DNA of 15,593 nt from Syntrophomonadaceae bacterium (lineage in GTDB: Bacteria; Bacillota; Syntrophomonadia; Syntrophomonadales; Syntrophomonadaceae). A program made the translations under genes and the position numbers. This document shows, one piece after another, positions 1 to 5,965 of this stretch. Positions within the stretch are counted from its first letter, which is position 1; each line of letters opens with the position of its first letter. Under the pieces are notes generated by a model. It made no database searches. It had not been told where the DNA came from and worked only from the letters and a program-made list of their open reading frames with translations. The stretch spans positions 1 to 15,593 of the forward strand of contig JAAYJY010000301.1 of the NCBI GenBank assembly GCA_012522705.1, in the 5' to 3' direction.

Positions 1-1
1 C

Positions 2-457
2 AAATATCTGGGCTACAGCTTTTACATCTACCGGGGAGAAGGGAGACTGAGAATCCATCCCAAGAGCGTCATGAAACTCAAGGACAAAGTCCGGGAAGTG
101 ACAGGACGCAGCAATGGCATGGGCATCGAAGAACGCAAAACCAGACTGAACAGCATTATTCGAGGCTGGATGAATTACTTCAAACTGGCGGATGCCAAGA
201 GCCTGATACAGGGATTGGATGAATGGATAAGAAGCCGCATACGAATGGTAACCTGGAAGCGATGGAAAAGAGTGCGTACACGCTTTGAGAACCTCAAACG
301 TGCAGGAATCACGGAAGAACAGGCATGGATGTGGGCAAATACGAGAAAGGGCTATTGGCGCATTGCCCATAGCCCAATCTTATCAAGAGCCCTATCTAAC
401 GAAAGGTTTAAGCGTGGCGGATACCTCAGTCTGGTGGAATGTTACTCTGCGAAGTAA
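2..457 (+). CDS. ltrA: Group II intron reverse transcriptase/maturase, C-terminal fragment
   Basis: The reading frame is open from the first bases of the window, so this is the 3' part of a longer gene; the ATG at 71 is internal. The translation starts KYLGYSFYIYRGEGRLRIHP and then shows the maturase (domain X, GIIM) region, with the pattern SIIRGWMNYFKLADAKSLI followed by DEWIRSRIRMVTWKRWK. It ends with the common tail GYWRIAHSPILSRALSNERF and GGYLSLVE. Domain X binds the intron RNA and promotes splicing; the reverse transcriptase part is outside. No HNH endonuclease cysteines follow domain X, so the visible protein lacks an En domain. The stop at 455-457 lies 14 bases before domain V, as in many ORF-bearing bacterial introns. 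Family assignment is firm, intron class is not. Confidence 0.88.
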   Translation, partial: KYLGYSFYIYRGEGRLRIHPKSVMKLKDKVREVTGRSNGMGIEERKTRLNSIIRGWMNYFKLADAKSLIQGLDEWIRSRIRMVTWKRWKRVRTRFENLKRAGITEEQAWMWANTRKGYWRIAHSPILSRALSNERFKRGGYLSLVECYSAK

Positions 458-470
458 GTGTGAACTTTGG

Positions 471-547
471 AACCGCCGCTTGCGGAACCGCATGAGCGGT
501 GGTGTGGGAGGTCGGCCACTCAATTAATGGGTGGTCTCCTACCCGAT
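471..547 (+). ncRNA. Group II intron domains V and VI
   Basis: Domain V: bases 472-480 pair with 495-503 (nine pairs, one G-U). A two-base bulge TG lies at 493-494, then four pairs TGCG/CGCA close a GAAC tetraloop at 485-488. This is the standard 34-base shape with the two-base bulge that binds catalytic metal ions. Domain VI follows: GTGGGAGG near 504-511 pairs with the TCTCCTACC side near 535-543, and an unpaired A in CCTACCC is the candidate branch point. The intron ends with AT at 546-547. The fold was drawn by eye. Confidence 0.75.
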
Positions 548-549
548 TG

Positions 550-660
550 GACACTTTTAGTTCGAAGGAGTTTTACCAAGGTTTACAGGAGTGCTGGAGT
601 GCTGGCCAGGTTGAGCCGGAGCTGACCGGAGATAACGCGGTTCCGCAAGACAATTCTTGA
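550..660 (+). pseudogene. Possible 3' exon remnant of the gene carrying the intron
   Basis: Directly after the intron one frame stays open for 36 codons to a TGA at 658-660. It reads DTFSSKEFYQGLQECW and then SAGQVEPELTGDNAVPQDNS. No start codon with a ribosome binding site is seen, and no family is recognised. It could be the C-terminal end of a gene interrupted by the intron, or chance. A tandem 8-base repeat, GGAGTGCT twice, lies at 588-603. A terminator follows at 692, which fits the end of a transcription unit. Confidence 0.25.
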
Positions 661-691
661 TAAAGATGCCAAAGCAAACGCAGATAAAAAT

Positions 692-724
692 AAAAACCGG
701 GCTTCATAAGCGCTCGGTTTTTTG
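692..724 (+). terminator. Rho-independent terminator
   Basis: AAAAACCG, a mismatch, GCTT, the loop CAT, AAGC, a bulge and CGGTTTTTT form an imperfect hairpin followed by a run of T residues. It would end transcription coming out of the intron-bearing unit before cwlD. Confidence 0.65.
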
Positions 725-726
725 TT

Positions 727-752
727 GTCATCCTAAGCGGAGCGAAGGATCT
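727..752 (+). repeat. Dispersed-repeat-like sequence (GTCATCCTAAGCG type)
   Basis: GTCATCCTAAGCGGAGCGAA followed by GGATCT matches the common intergenic repeat type GTCATTCTGAGCGAAGCGAAGAATCT, found in many bacterial genomes. Read on the minus strand it gives the well-known spurious peptide RSFAPLRMT. ATCCT and AGGAT at its ends form a small inverted repeat. Recognition is from memory; no second copy is present here. Confidence 0.5.
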
Positions 753-846
753 TATGAAATAGAACAATGATCCACCCTTTCCCAGTGAGAGGGTATTTGT
801 TTGTGGATAAGAGTGGATGAAGAGAGAAATGCGATAGGGAAAACAA

Positions 847-873
847 ATATTATGCCGCCTGCGGGCATATATA
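847..873 (+). promoter_or_regulatory. Candidate sigma-E-type promoter for cwlD
   Basis: ATA at 847-849 and CATATATA at 866-873 are separated by 16 bases, which resembles the Bacillus sigma-E pattern (ATA near -35, CATA plus AT-rich near -10). Known cwlD genes are expressed in the sporangium from a sigma-E promoter. The same stretch holds a small hairpin, TATGCC (851-856) with GGCATA (864-869), so the match may be fortuitous. Confidence 0.3.
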
Positions 874-902
874 AGGAATATCAGTACCGGGGAGGGCTGG
901 GA

Positions 903-1625
903 TTGCTTGAGCATGTGATTATTATTAAGAGAAAACCTGGCAGCATTGTGTTGGCCGCAGTATTGCTGCCCTTGCTGTGTTTGTGGGGTACCACCGTTCA
1001 TCCGCCCGATGAGCGGGCGGTTATAGCCTACTCGCTGGCCAATCGGGTAATAGTCGTCGATGCCGGTCATGGTGGTTTTGATCCTGGTGCCATCGGGCCG
1101 GCCAAGAATGCCGAAAAGGATATCACCCTGGCTATCAGCAATAAACTGGCGTATCATTTGAGTCAATCAGGAGCGTTGGTGATAAGTACCCGGGATGAAG
1201 ATGAGGACCTGGCCGGGGATAATTTCTCGGGGACCCTTTTGCAGAGGAAGAGGAAGGATTTGGCGGCGCGGGTAGCTGTGGCTGAGGAGAATAATGCTAA
1301 CTTGTTCGTAAGCATCCATACCAATGCCGATGTCAGCCCCCGCTGGTTTGGAGCCCAGACTTTCTACAGCGCCAACAGTGAAGCGGCCAAGCAGATAGCC
1401 GAAGCAATTCAGGCTGAATTGATCGCCCAATTGGGGAATACTACCCGCAAAGCCAAAACGGGCAACTATTATATCACGGAAAAGACCAATATGACAGCGG
1501 TCATTGTGGAGGTAGGCTTTCTTTCCAATCCTCAGGAAGAGAAGTTGCTCAGCGATGATCAATACCAGGAGAGAGTGGCCTATGCTGTATTTTGTGGTAT
1601 CGCAAAAGCATATCTTGACCGATAA
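903..1625 (+). CDS. cwlD: Germination-specific N-acetylmuramoyl-L-alanine amidase CwlD
   Basis: A zinc-dependent amidase (Amidase_3 family) that removes the peptide from muramic acid in the spore cortex, a step towards muramic-delta-lactam that lets germination enzymes recognise the cortex. The start was taken at TTG 903 because GGGGAGGG at 889-896 is well placed; the open frame extends back to ATG 801 without support. This gives 240 residues, close to B. subtilis CwlD. A hydrophobic segment at about residues 14-28 is a signal or membrane anchor. Zinc and catalytic residues are visible: H56 (DAGHGGFDPGA), E71 (AEKDITLA), H139 (VSIHTNA) and E203 (VIVEVGFLSNP). The CwlD-like GNTTRKAK motif is also present. 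It is transcribed towards the AmmeMemoRadiSam genes 43 bases downstream and could be co-transcribed with them. GTG 915 is an alternative start. Other spore cell-wall amidases share the fold, but motif spacing and length fit CwlD best. Confidence 0.88.
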   Translation: MLEHVIIIKRKPGSIVLAAVLLPLLCLWGTTVHPPDERAVIAYSLANRVIVVDAGHGGFDPGAIGPAKNAEKDITLAISNKLAYHLSQSGALVISTRDEDEDLAGDNFSGTLLQRKRKDLAARVAVAEENNANLFVSIHTNADVSPRWFGAQTFYSANSEAAKQIAEAIQAELIAQLGNTTRKAKTGNYYITEKTNMTAVIVEVGFLSNPQEEKLLSDDQYQERVAYAVFCGIAKAYLDR

Positions 1626-1668
1626 TTAAGCTAGGCGAAGATAATATGTTAATCGAGGAGGGAGCCAA

Positions 1669-3063
1669 ATGATCACTTATGCAGCATTAATGCCGCACCC
1701 ACCCATAGCCGTCCCGGAAGTTGGCGGGGAAAGGGCTCAAGAGGCCAGCCTCACTATCCGGGGTATGCAAGCGGCAGCCCAAAAATTGGTCCTAACCCAA
1801 CCAGAGACGGTGATATTCTTAACCCCGCATGGAAATGTCTTTGCCGATTGTCTGACCTGCCTGATTGAACCCCATTTGTACGGAAACCTGGCTGCCTTCG
1901 GGCACCCGGAGGTAGCTTTCAGCTACGTTAACGACCTGAAAATGGTCAAGACGGTGGGAGTTCTGGCGGAGAAGCAGGGGATCAACATTATCGGTATAGA
2001 TAAGAATACGTCCTCCCGCCATAATCTCAACCCATCCCTCGATCATGGCATTCTGGTACCGCTTTACTACCTGAAGCAGGCAGGACTGGGGGACAAGCCT
2101 ATCGCGGCCATTAGTATCGGCATGTTGGACAATCTACAGCTGTACTCAGTAGGAAAAATTATTCAGGAGGCGGCTCAAACGGTTGGACGCAGGGTAGCCG
2201 TAGTCGCGTCCGGCGATATGTCTCATCGGCTGAAAGACGAGGGACCCTATGATTTTCATCCCGACGGGAGCCGTTTTGATCTTATGGTCAAGGACCTCAT
2301 AGCCTGTGCCGATGCGGAAGGGTTGCTCGATTTGCCGTCAAAATTGGTAGATAACGCAGGACAATGCGGTTACCCGTCCATTATCATCATGTTGGGTTCA
2401 CTGGATGGATTTCAATTACACCCCGAAGTCTTTAGTTATGAAGGGCCTTTCGGGGTTGGCTACCTGAACGCCGGCATAAAACCGGGCCGGCCGGTACCCA
2501 GCATACTCGACCATTTGATCAGGAAACAGGCGGAATCGGCCGAAGCCAGGCGGCAAAATGAGTCTGCCCCGGTAAGATGGGCCCGCCAAACCTTGGAGAG
2601 TTACCTACAGGGGGGCAAAACCGTGGATCGGCCCAATGACATGGATGAATTTGAGCGCCAACGGGCCGGGGTCTTTGTATCTCTGAAGAAAAATGGTCAG
2701 CTGCGAGGCTGTGTCGGGACCTTCCAGCCGGTTTATGATAACATCGCCGAAGAGATTAAGCATAACGCGATTGCGGCCGGGTTAAGAGATCCACGCTTTT
2801 CCCCGGTGACAGTCCAGGAACTGTCTGGCCTGGCTTACTCAGTGGATGTGCTCACCCCTCCCGAGCCCGCCCGGCGTGAGGATCTTGACCCGCGCCGCTA
2901 CGGGGTTATTGTGCGCCACGGTGGTCGGAGCGGACTGTTGCTTCCCGACCTGGAGGGGGTAGATACGGTGGACCAGCAGTTGAACATTGCTCTGCAGAAG
3001 GCAGGGATATCTCCCGGGGAAAAGTATTCCATACAGCGTTTCGAAGTGAAGCGATTTAGCTGA
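1669..3063 (+). CDS. amrA: AmmeMemoRadiSam system protein A: LigB/MEMO-like dioxygenase domain fused to AMMECR1
   Basis: A two-domain protein of 464 residues. Residues 1 to about 270 resemble class III extradiol dioxygenases (LigB type, the fold of human MEMO1). They carry candidate metal-site histidines in LMPHPP, LTPHGNVF, SRHNLNPSLDHGILVPLYYL and SGDMSHRLK. A linker leads to the AMMECR1 domain from about residue 295, recognised by GVFVSLKKNGQLRGCVGTF, NAIAAGLRDPRFSPV and DVLTPPEPA. The ATG at 1669 has a strong site, GAGGAGGGAG, just upstream. AMMECR1, MEMO and a radical SAM protein recur together in bacteria and archaea. The radical SAM partner follows here after 33 bases, which makes an operon. 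The biochemical role of the set was, to my knowledge, not firmly settled; metal-dependent redox chemistry is expected. No separate amrB is seen, so the N-terminal domain probably fills that place. Confidence 0.88.
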   Translation: MITYAALMPHPPIAVPEVGGERAQEASLTIRGMQAAAQKLVLTQPETVIFLTPHGNVFADCLTCLIEPHLYGNLAAFGHPEVAFSYVNDLKMVKTVGVLAEKQGINIIGIDKNTSSRHNLNPSLDHGILVPLYYLKQAGLGDKPIAAISIGMLDNLQLYSVGKIIQEAAQTVGRRVAVVASGDMSHRLKDEGPYDFHPDGSRFDLMVKDLIACADAEGLLDLPSKLVDNAGQCGYPSIIIMLGSLDGFQLHPEVFSYEGPFGVGYLNAGIKPGRPVPSILDHLIRKQAESAEARRQNESAPVRWARQTLESYLQGGKTVDRPNDMDEFERQRAGVFVSLKKNGQLRGCVGTFQPVYDNIAEEIKHNAIAAGLRDPRFSPVTVQELSGLAYSVDVLTPPEPARREDLDPRRYGVIVRHGGRSGLLLPDLEGVDTVDQQLNIALQKAGISPGEKYSIQRFEVKRFS

Positions 3064-3096
3064 GGCTCAACCTTCCATATCAAGGAGGTGGAAATC

Positions 3097-4098
3097 GTGG
3101 CAGATGCCCAAGCCAGGTATTTGGAGATTTTGGATGCGGGTGTAGTGCGTTGCACTTTGTGTCCGCATCATTGTCGCTTGAAAGAAGGACAAGCTGGCAT
3201 ATGCCGGGTGAGAAGCAACCAGAACGGCAGTCTGCTGACCCACAACTATGGGGAAATAACCTCGCTGGCCTTGGACCCGATAGAAAAGAAACCTCTCTTC
3301 CACTTCTATCCCGGCACTTACATCTTGTCTGCGGGTAGTTACGGTTGTAACCTTGGGTGCAGTTTCTGCCAGAACTGGTCGATCGCTCACGGCACTCCTC
3401 CTACTACCTATACAGAACCGGGAAAGCTAGTAGAAATAACCAACTCCTGCCGCCAGGATGGTTCCATTGGCTTGGCCTTTACCTACAATGAACCATCGAT
3501 CTGGTACGAATATATTATGGATGTAGCCCCGAAGCTTAAAGGAGCGGGACTTAAGACAGTCATGGTAACCAATGGCTATATAGAAAAACAACCGTTGGAG
3601 GACCTGCTTACCTGCATCGATGCTTTCAACATCGATGTCAAAGGATTTAATGAACTTTTTTACCCACAAATGTGCAAAGGACGGTTGGAGCCGGTCAAGA
3701 AAACGGTCGAGAGAGCCATCGGCCGGGCCCATGTGGAGATTACCACCTTGCTGATACCGGGTAAGAACGATAGTGAAACTGAGATAGAGGCTTTGGCCCA
3801 ATGGCTGGCATCCCTGGACCGGCAAACCGTCCTGCATCTGTCTAAATATCACCCCGATTACAAATTGGATCTGCCGGCCACGCCCACGACAACTATCATG
3901 CGGGCGCGGGAGATTGCCCTGGAGTACTTGGATTTCGTATTCACCGGTAATATGCCCGGGGAAGAGAACAACACCCATTGTCTGAGCTGTGGGCACGAAC
4001 TCATCCAACGTAATGCTTACCGGATAAAAATGCCCGGAATCGTGGATCGGCGCTGCGGCCGATGCGGGGCGGAGTTGGAGCACATAAAAGGATTGTAA
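3097..4098 (+). CDS. amrS: AmmeMemoRadiSam system radical SAM enzyme AmrS
   Basis: A radical SAM protein of 333 residues. The 4Fe-4S motif CxxxCxxC is at C84, C88 and C91 (GCNLGCSFCQNW), followed by AFTYNEPSIWYEY, GLKTVMVTNGY and DAFNIDVKGF, typical of the pyruvate formate-lyase activase-like AmrS group. An N-terminal cysteine cluster (C19, C22, C26, C36) and two C-terminal CxxC pairs (CLSCG, CGRCG) could bind further metal; the latter look like a zinc ribbon or rubredoxin knuckle. GTG 3097 was chosen because AAGGAGGTG at 3082-3090 is an ideal ribosome binding site six bases upstream; the frame can be extended only to a GTG inside that site. It lies directly downstream of the fused AMMECR1 protein, its usual partner. 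Substrate unknown. Confidence 0.9.
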   Translation: MADAQARYLEILDAGVVRCTLCPHHCRLKEGQAGICRVRSNQNGSLLTHNYGEITSLALDPIEKKPLFHFYPGTYILSAGSYGCNLGCSFCQNWSIAHGTPPTTYTEPGKLVEITNSCRQDGSIGLAFTYNEPSIWYEYIMDVAPKLKGAGLKTVMVTNGYIEKQPLEDLLTCIDAFNIDVKGFNELFYPQMCKGRLEPVKKTVERAIGRAHVEITTLLIPGKNDSETEIEALAQWLASLDRQTVLHLSKYHPDYKLDLPATPTTTIMRAREIALEYLDFVFTGNMPGEENNTHCLSCGHELIQRNAYRIKMPGIVDRRCGRCGAELEHIKGL

Positions 4099-4108
4099 TT
4101 CAGGGAAC

Positions 4109-4151
4109 CATATAAAATGCCGGGAGAAGGTTTCTCCCGGCATTTTATATG
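4109..4151. terminator. Perfect 20-bp terminator hairpin
   Basis: CATATAAAATGCCGGGAGAA (4109-4128) and its exact complement (4132-4151) flank a three-base loop GGT. The A-rich left arm and T-rich right arm make it a bidirectional Rho-independent terminator. It lies 10 bases after the amrS stop and separates that operon from the region upstream of the selenoprotein gene. Confidence 0.85.
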
Positions 4152-4214
4152 AAAGCTTCCGGAACCTGCCCGGAAGGCTGTTCATGCAGGCGGCAGGCGC
4201 CTGCAATTTAGAAT

Positions 4215-4386
4215 ATGAACATCAACGGTAAAATGTTACTGGTTAAAAAACCAATAGTACCCTCTGCTTCCGGGCTGGCAGAGGTAGCCGGCCGGTTCTG
4301 GAAAACGAAAGGCGCCTAACGGTAAGCTGCTGCCGGCGATCGATGCCAATCCGCGCTGCATTGGTTGTGTGGTGACCCGCGGCTAG
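4215..4386 (+). pseudogene. Possible decayed, frameshifted gene fragment
   Basis: The 333 bases between the amrS terminator and the next gene contain no intact gene. From ATG 4215 one frame reads MNINGKMLLVKKPIVPSASG and goes on to RFWKTKGA before a stop at 4317. The next frame continues from 4315 with PNGKLLPAIDANPRCIGCVV to a TAG at 4384. Joined, the two give about 57 residues with protein-like composition and a CIGC pair that recalls metal- or cluster-binding proteins. No family is recognised and no ribosome binding site is seen. A perfect 8-bp hairpin, TGACCCGC/GCGGGTCA, lies at 4373-4393, and a palindrome, GCAGGCGCCTGC, at 4193-4204. It may be a remnant or chance. Confidence 0.25.
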
Positions 4387-4399
4387 CGGGTCAATACCA

Positions 4400-4429
4400 T
4401 TTATATAACTCAAAGTTATGGGCTAAAAT
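4400..4429 (+). promoter_or_regulatory. Candidate promoter with a dyad in its spacer, upstream of the TGA-containing gene
   Basis: A TTTATA at 4400-4405 and a TAAAAT at 4424-4429 are 18 bases apart, a weak sigma-A-like pair. A perfect inverted repeat, ATAACT-CAA-AGTTAT, fills 4405-4419 between them, a typical place for an operator. The start codon follows at 4485. Assigned by eye with moderate to low certainty. Confidence 0.35.
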
Positions 4430-4484
4430 GTTAATAAAGAGCCGCGTTTATGCTGAATCATAGAACGGGAAGGAAGTGATCACT

Positions 4485-4850
4485 TTGACCAAGGAAAAAC
4501 CGCCGCTTACTTTTTACTGCATCACCACATGAACGACCTGTCGGAAGGCCAGGGCCTGGCTGGATGAACATCATGCACCATACGTATATCGCGATCTGAT
4601 CAAGGCTCCTCTGAGCGATGACGAATTGCAGGGTTTGGCCCGGGTGGCCAATACCACAATCACCGAGATGGTCAACCCCAAGAGCCAAGTATACAAGAAG
4701 CTGAAACCCGACCTGGCAGCCATGAACGAGCAAGAAATAATCCGGCTGATCAGTGGCGAACCCAGGATAATGAGACGGCCGGTGCTCAGCGATGGGCAGC
4801 GCTTGGTGACCGGTTTTTCTGAAGAGGCTTTTCAAACGATGCTGTCGTAG
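4485..4850 (+). CDS. Probable selenocysteine-containing ArsC/Spx-family protein (in-frame TGA at 4530-4532)
   Basis: The frame from TTG 4485 (AAGGAAG at 4470-4476 as ribosome binding site) to TAG 4848-4850 gives 121 residues if TGA 4530-4532 is read through. Around it the translation is LTFYCITT-U-TTCRKARAWLDEH. B. subtilis Spx has LYTSPSCTSCRKARAWLEEH, so residue 16 (TGA) falls exactly on the first Cys of the redox CxxC, and C19 on the second. The rest matches the family: NPKSQVYKKL at about 64-73, IIRLISGEPRIMRRPVL at 85-101 with the RRP signature, and GFSEEAF near the end. Length is near that of YusI/Spx proteins. Spx binds the RNA polymerase alpha C-terminal domain and ArsC relatives reduce arsenate; which applies here is unknown. 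A SECIS-like stem-loop follows the TGA. An Fpg/Nei-like gene lies 54 bases downstream, probably in the same operon. The main alternative is a pseudogene with one nonsense mutation. Standard calling would start at TTG 4626 and lose the N-terminus. Confidence 0.78.
4539..4566 (+). promoter_or_regulatory. Putative bacterial SECIS element
   Basis: With the U of the UGA (4530) as base 1, GGCCA (18-22, at 4547-4551) pairs with UGGCU (28-32, at 4557-4561), including one G-U. The apical loop is GGGCC at 23-27. A short lower stem, UGUC (4539-4542) with GAUG (4563-4566), is separated by an internal loop. Known bacterial SECIS elements lie just after the UGA and carry a guanine at the start of the apical loop; in E. 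coli fdhF the key base is G23, as here. The bulged U17 of E. coli is not present (A17). The element lies within the coding region, as expected in bacteria. Confidence 0.55.
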
Positions 4851-4904
4851 ATTTGATTTGACTGGTTGCTGATCCAAGCAACGACATCTTAAGGGAGGGA
4901 CAGC

Positions 4905-5732
4905 ATGCTGGAGATACCGGAAGCGACTGTCTTGGCTGAACAGATCAAGGACACCATGACAGGGAAAAGGATCGTCGGGATAATCACTGCTCAAAGCCCT
5001 CATAAATTCGCCTGGTTCAGCGGCGAACAGGAAGAATATCAGCAATTGTTGATTGGACAAGCCATCGACGGAGCATTGGCACACGGCGGGATGGTGGAGA
5101 TACAGGCTGGCCCGGCACGCCTGCTCTTCGGAGACGGCGTAAACCTGCGCTTCCATACCAGAGGTGACAAGAGGCCGTCCAAGCTCCAGCTGTTGATAGA
5201 TTTTGAAGACGGCACCGCGTTCAGCGCCTCGGTACAAATGTATGGCGGCCTGTGGTGTTTTCAGGAAGGCAGGTTTGAGAATCCTTATTATCAGGTGGCA
5301 GTCCGGAAGCCTTCACCGCTGGGAACCGAATTTGACCGTGCCTATTTCGATACGTTGCTGGATGGAGCTGAGGCAGGCAAAATGAGCGCCAAGGCATGGC
5401 TGGCTACCGAGCAGCGCATCCCTGGGCTAGGCAATGGTGTGTTGCAGGATATCCTTTATAACGCCCTTATCCACCCCAAGCGTAAGATTGGCTCTTTTAA
5501 TGAGGATGAAAAGGAAGCCCTGTTTGGAGCGATCAAGGACACCTTGGCCGAGATGGCAGTCAGAGGCGGGCGTGATACCGAAAAAGATCTCTTCGGAAAG
5601 GCGGGTGGGTACAAAACCAAGGTCAGTAGATTGACAGTGGGGAGCACCTGCTGGGTATGTGGGGGCACAATCAGGAGGGAAAGCTATATGGGCGGCAGCA
5701 TTTACTATTGTGATCAATGCCAGAAGGTTTGA
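4905..5732 (+). CDS. Fpg/Nei-like DNA glycosylase family protein lacking the catalytic proline
   Basis: A protein of 275 residues with the layout of formamidopyrimidine-DNA glycosylase/endonuclease VIII. It has an N-terminal beta domain, a helix-two-turn-helix region around KAWLATEQRIPGLGNGVLQD, and a C-terminal zinc finger with C249, C252, C269 and C272. In active Fpg/Nei enzymes the mature protein begins with Pro (MPELPE), the Schiff-base nucleophile. Here the start is MLEIPE: Leu replaces Pro2 while the Glu is kept. The zinc-finger arginine that holds the flipped-out base (GRATFYC in E. coli Fpg) is replaced in GGSIYYC. I recall a clostridial subfamily beginning M-I/L-E-L/I-P-E-A, so this is probably a lineage-specific form and not damage. 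Activity on DNA lesions is uncertain. ATG 4905 has GGGAGGGA at the right distance. It is probably co-transcribed with the TGA-containing gene upstream. Confidence 0.82.
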   Translation: MLEIPEATVLAEQIKDTMTGKRIVGIITAQSPHKFAWFSGEQEEYQQLLIGQAIDGALAHGGMVEIQAGPARLLFGDGVNLRFHTRGDKRPSKLQLLIDFEDGTAFSASVQMYGGLWCFQEGRFENPYYQVAVRKPSPLGTEFDRAYFDTLLDGAEAGKMSAKAWLATEQRIPGLGNGVLQDILYNALIHPKRKIGSFNEDEKEALFGAIKDTLAEMAVRGGRDTEKDLFGKAGGYKTKVSRLTVGSTCWVCGGTIRRESYMGGSIYYCDQCQKV

Positions 5733-5965
5733 TTGAAAGCATCTTGTTCATCGGCTATATACAAAAGACGCGTATAAAAAAGATAGCTAACTGCGGAGGC
5801 CCAACTTAAGATAACCCGGGTATTGGTGAGTCTAACCTCATTGTTGTTAATAGGCCTATTCTGAGATGGCTATGATGAAAAAAGGGAACTGGTGTAATAC
5901 CCCCTCCCCCCCCGCTTCCTTAGAATGCCTCAATACCGTATGGGCTGACACCGCCAGTTCAGGGA
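5733..5965. other. Intergenic stretch without a recognised gene
   Basis: It lies between two converging units. It holds a 12-base perfect palindrome, AATAGGCCTATT (5849-5860), and a run of C residues around 5900-5912. No clear terminator hairpin with a T-run was found in either direction, and no supported coding frame. Confidence 0.5.

Larger units (their letters stand above)
1..547 (+). mobile_element. Group II intron, 3' part (5' end outside window)
   Basis: The stretch holds the C-terminal end of an intron-encoded maturase followed at once by an RNA tail with the structure of group II domains V and VI. The tail ends in CTACCCGAT, the usual type of bacterial group II 3' end, which puts the intron-exon junction at about 547/548. 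The 5' end and most of the ribozyme lie before the window. No second intron or direct repeat is visible, as expected for retrohoming elements. Mobility cannot be judged without the missing part. Confidence 0.85.

Noticed and set aside
801..902. Upstream extension of cwlD to ATG 801
   Set aside because: There is no ribosome binding site, the extra 34 residues lie before the hydrophobic segment, and CwlD proteins have about 240 residues, which matches TTG 903.
573..1166. Long minus-strand frame (197 codons) opposite cwlD and its upstream region
   Set aside because: It contains the peptide RSFAPLRMT, which is the translation of a common intergenic repeat. It also covers a terminator and overlaps the well-supported cwlD.
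4373..4393. Hairpin TGACCCGC/GCGGGTCA as a terminator or tRNA arm
   Set aside because: No T-run follows, and no tRNA-like cloverleaf could be built around it, including one for tRNA-Sec.
4530..4532. TGA as a plain nonsense mutation
   Set aside because: This cannot be excluded. It was set aside as the main view because the codon falls on the redox cysteine, the rest of the frame is intact, and a stem-loop with a fitting loop follows.
4458..5237. Minus-strand frame of 259 codons opposite the TGA gene and the Fpg-like gene
   Set aside because: It shows no family motifs and is a shadow of two genes with clear homology on the plus strand.
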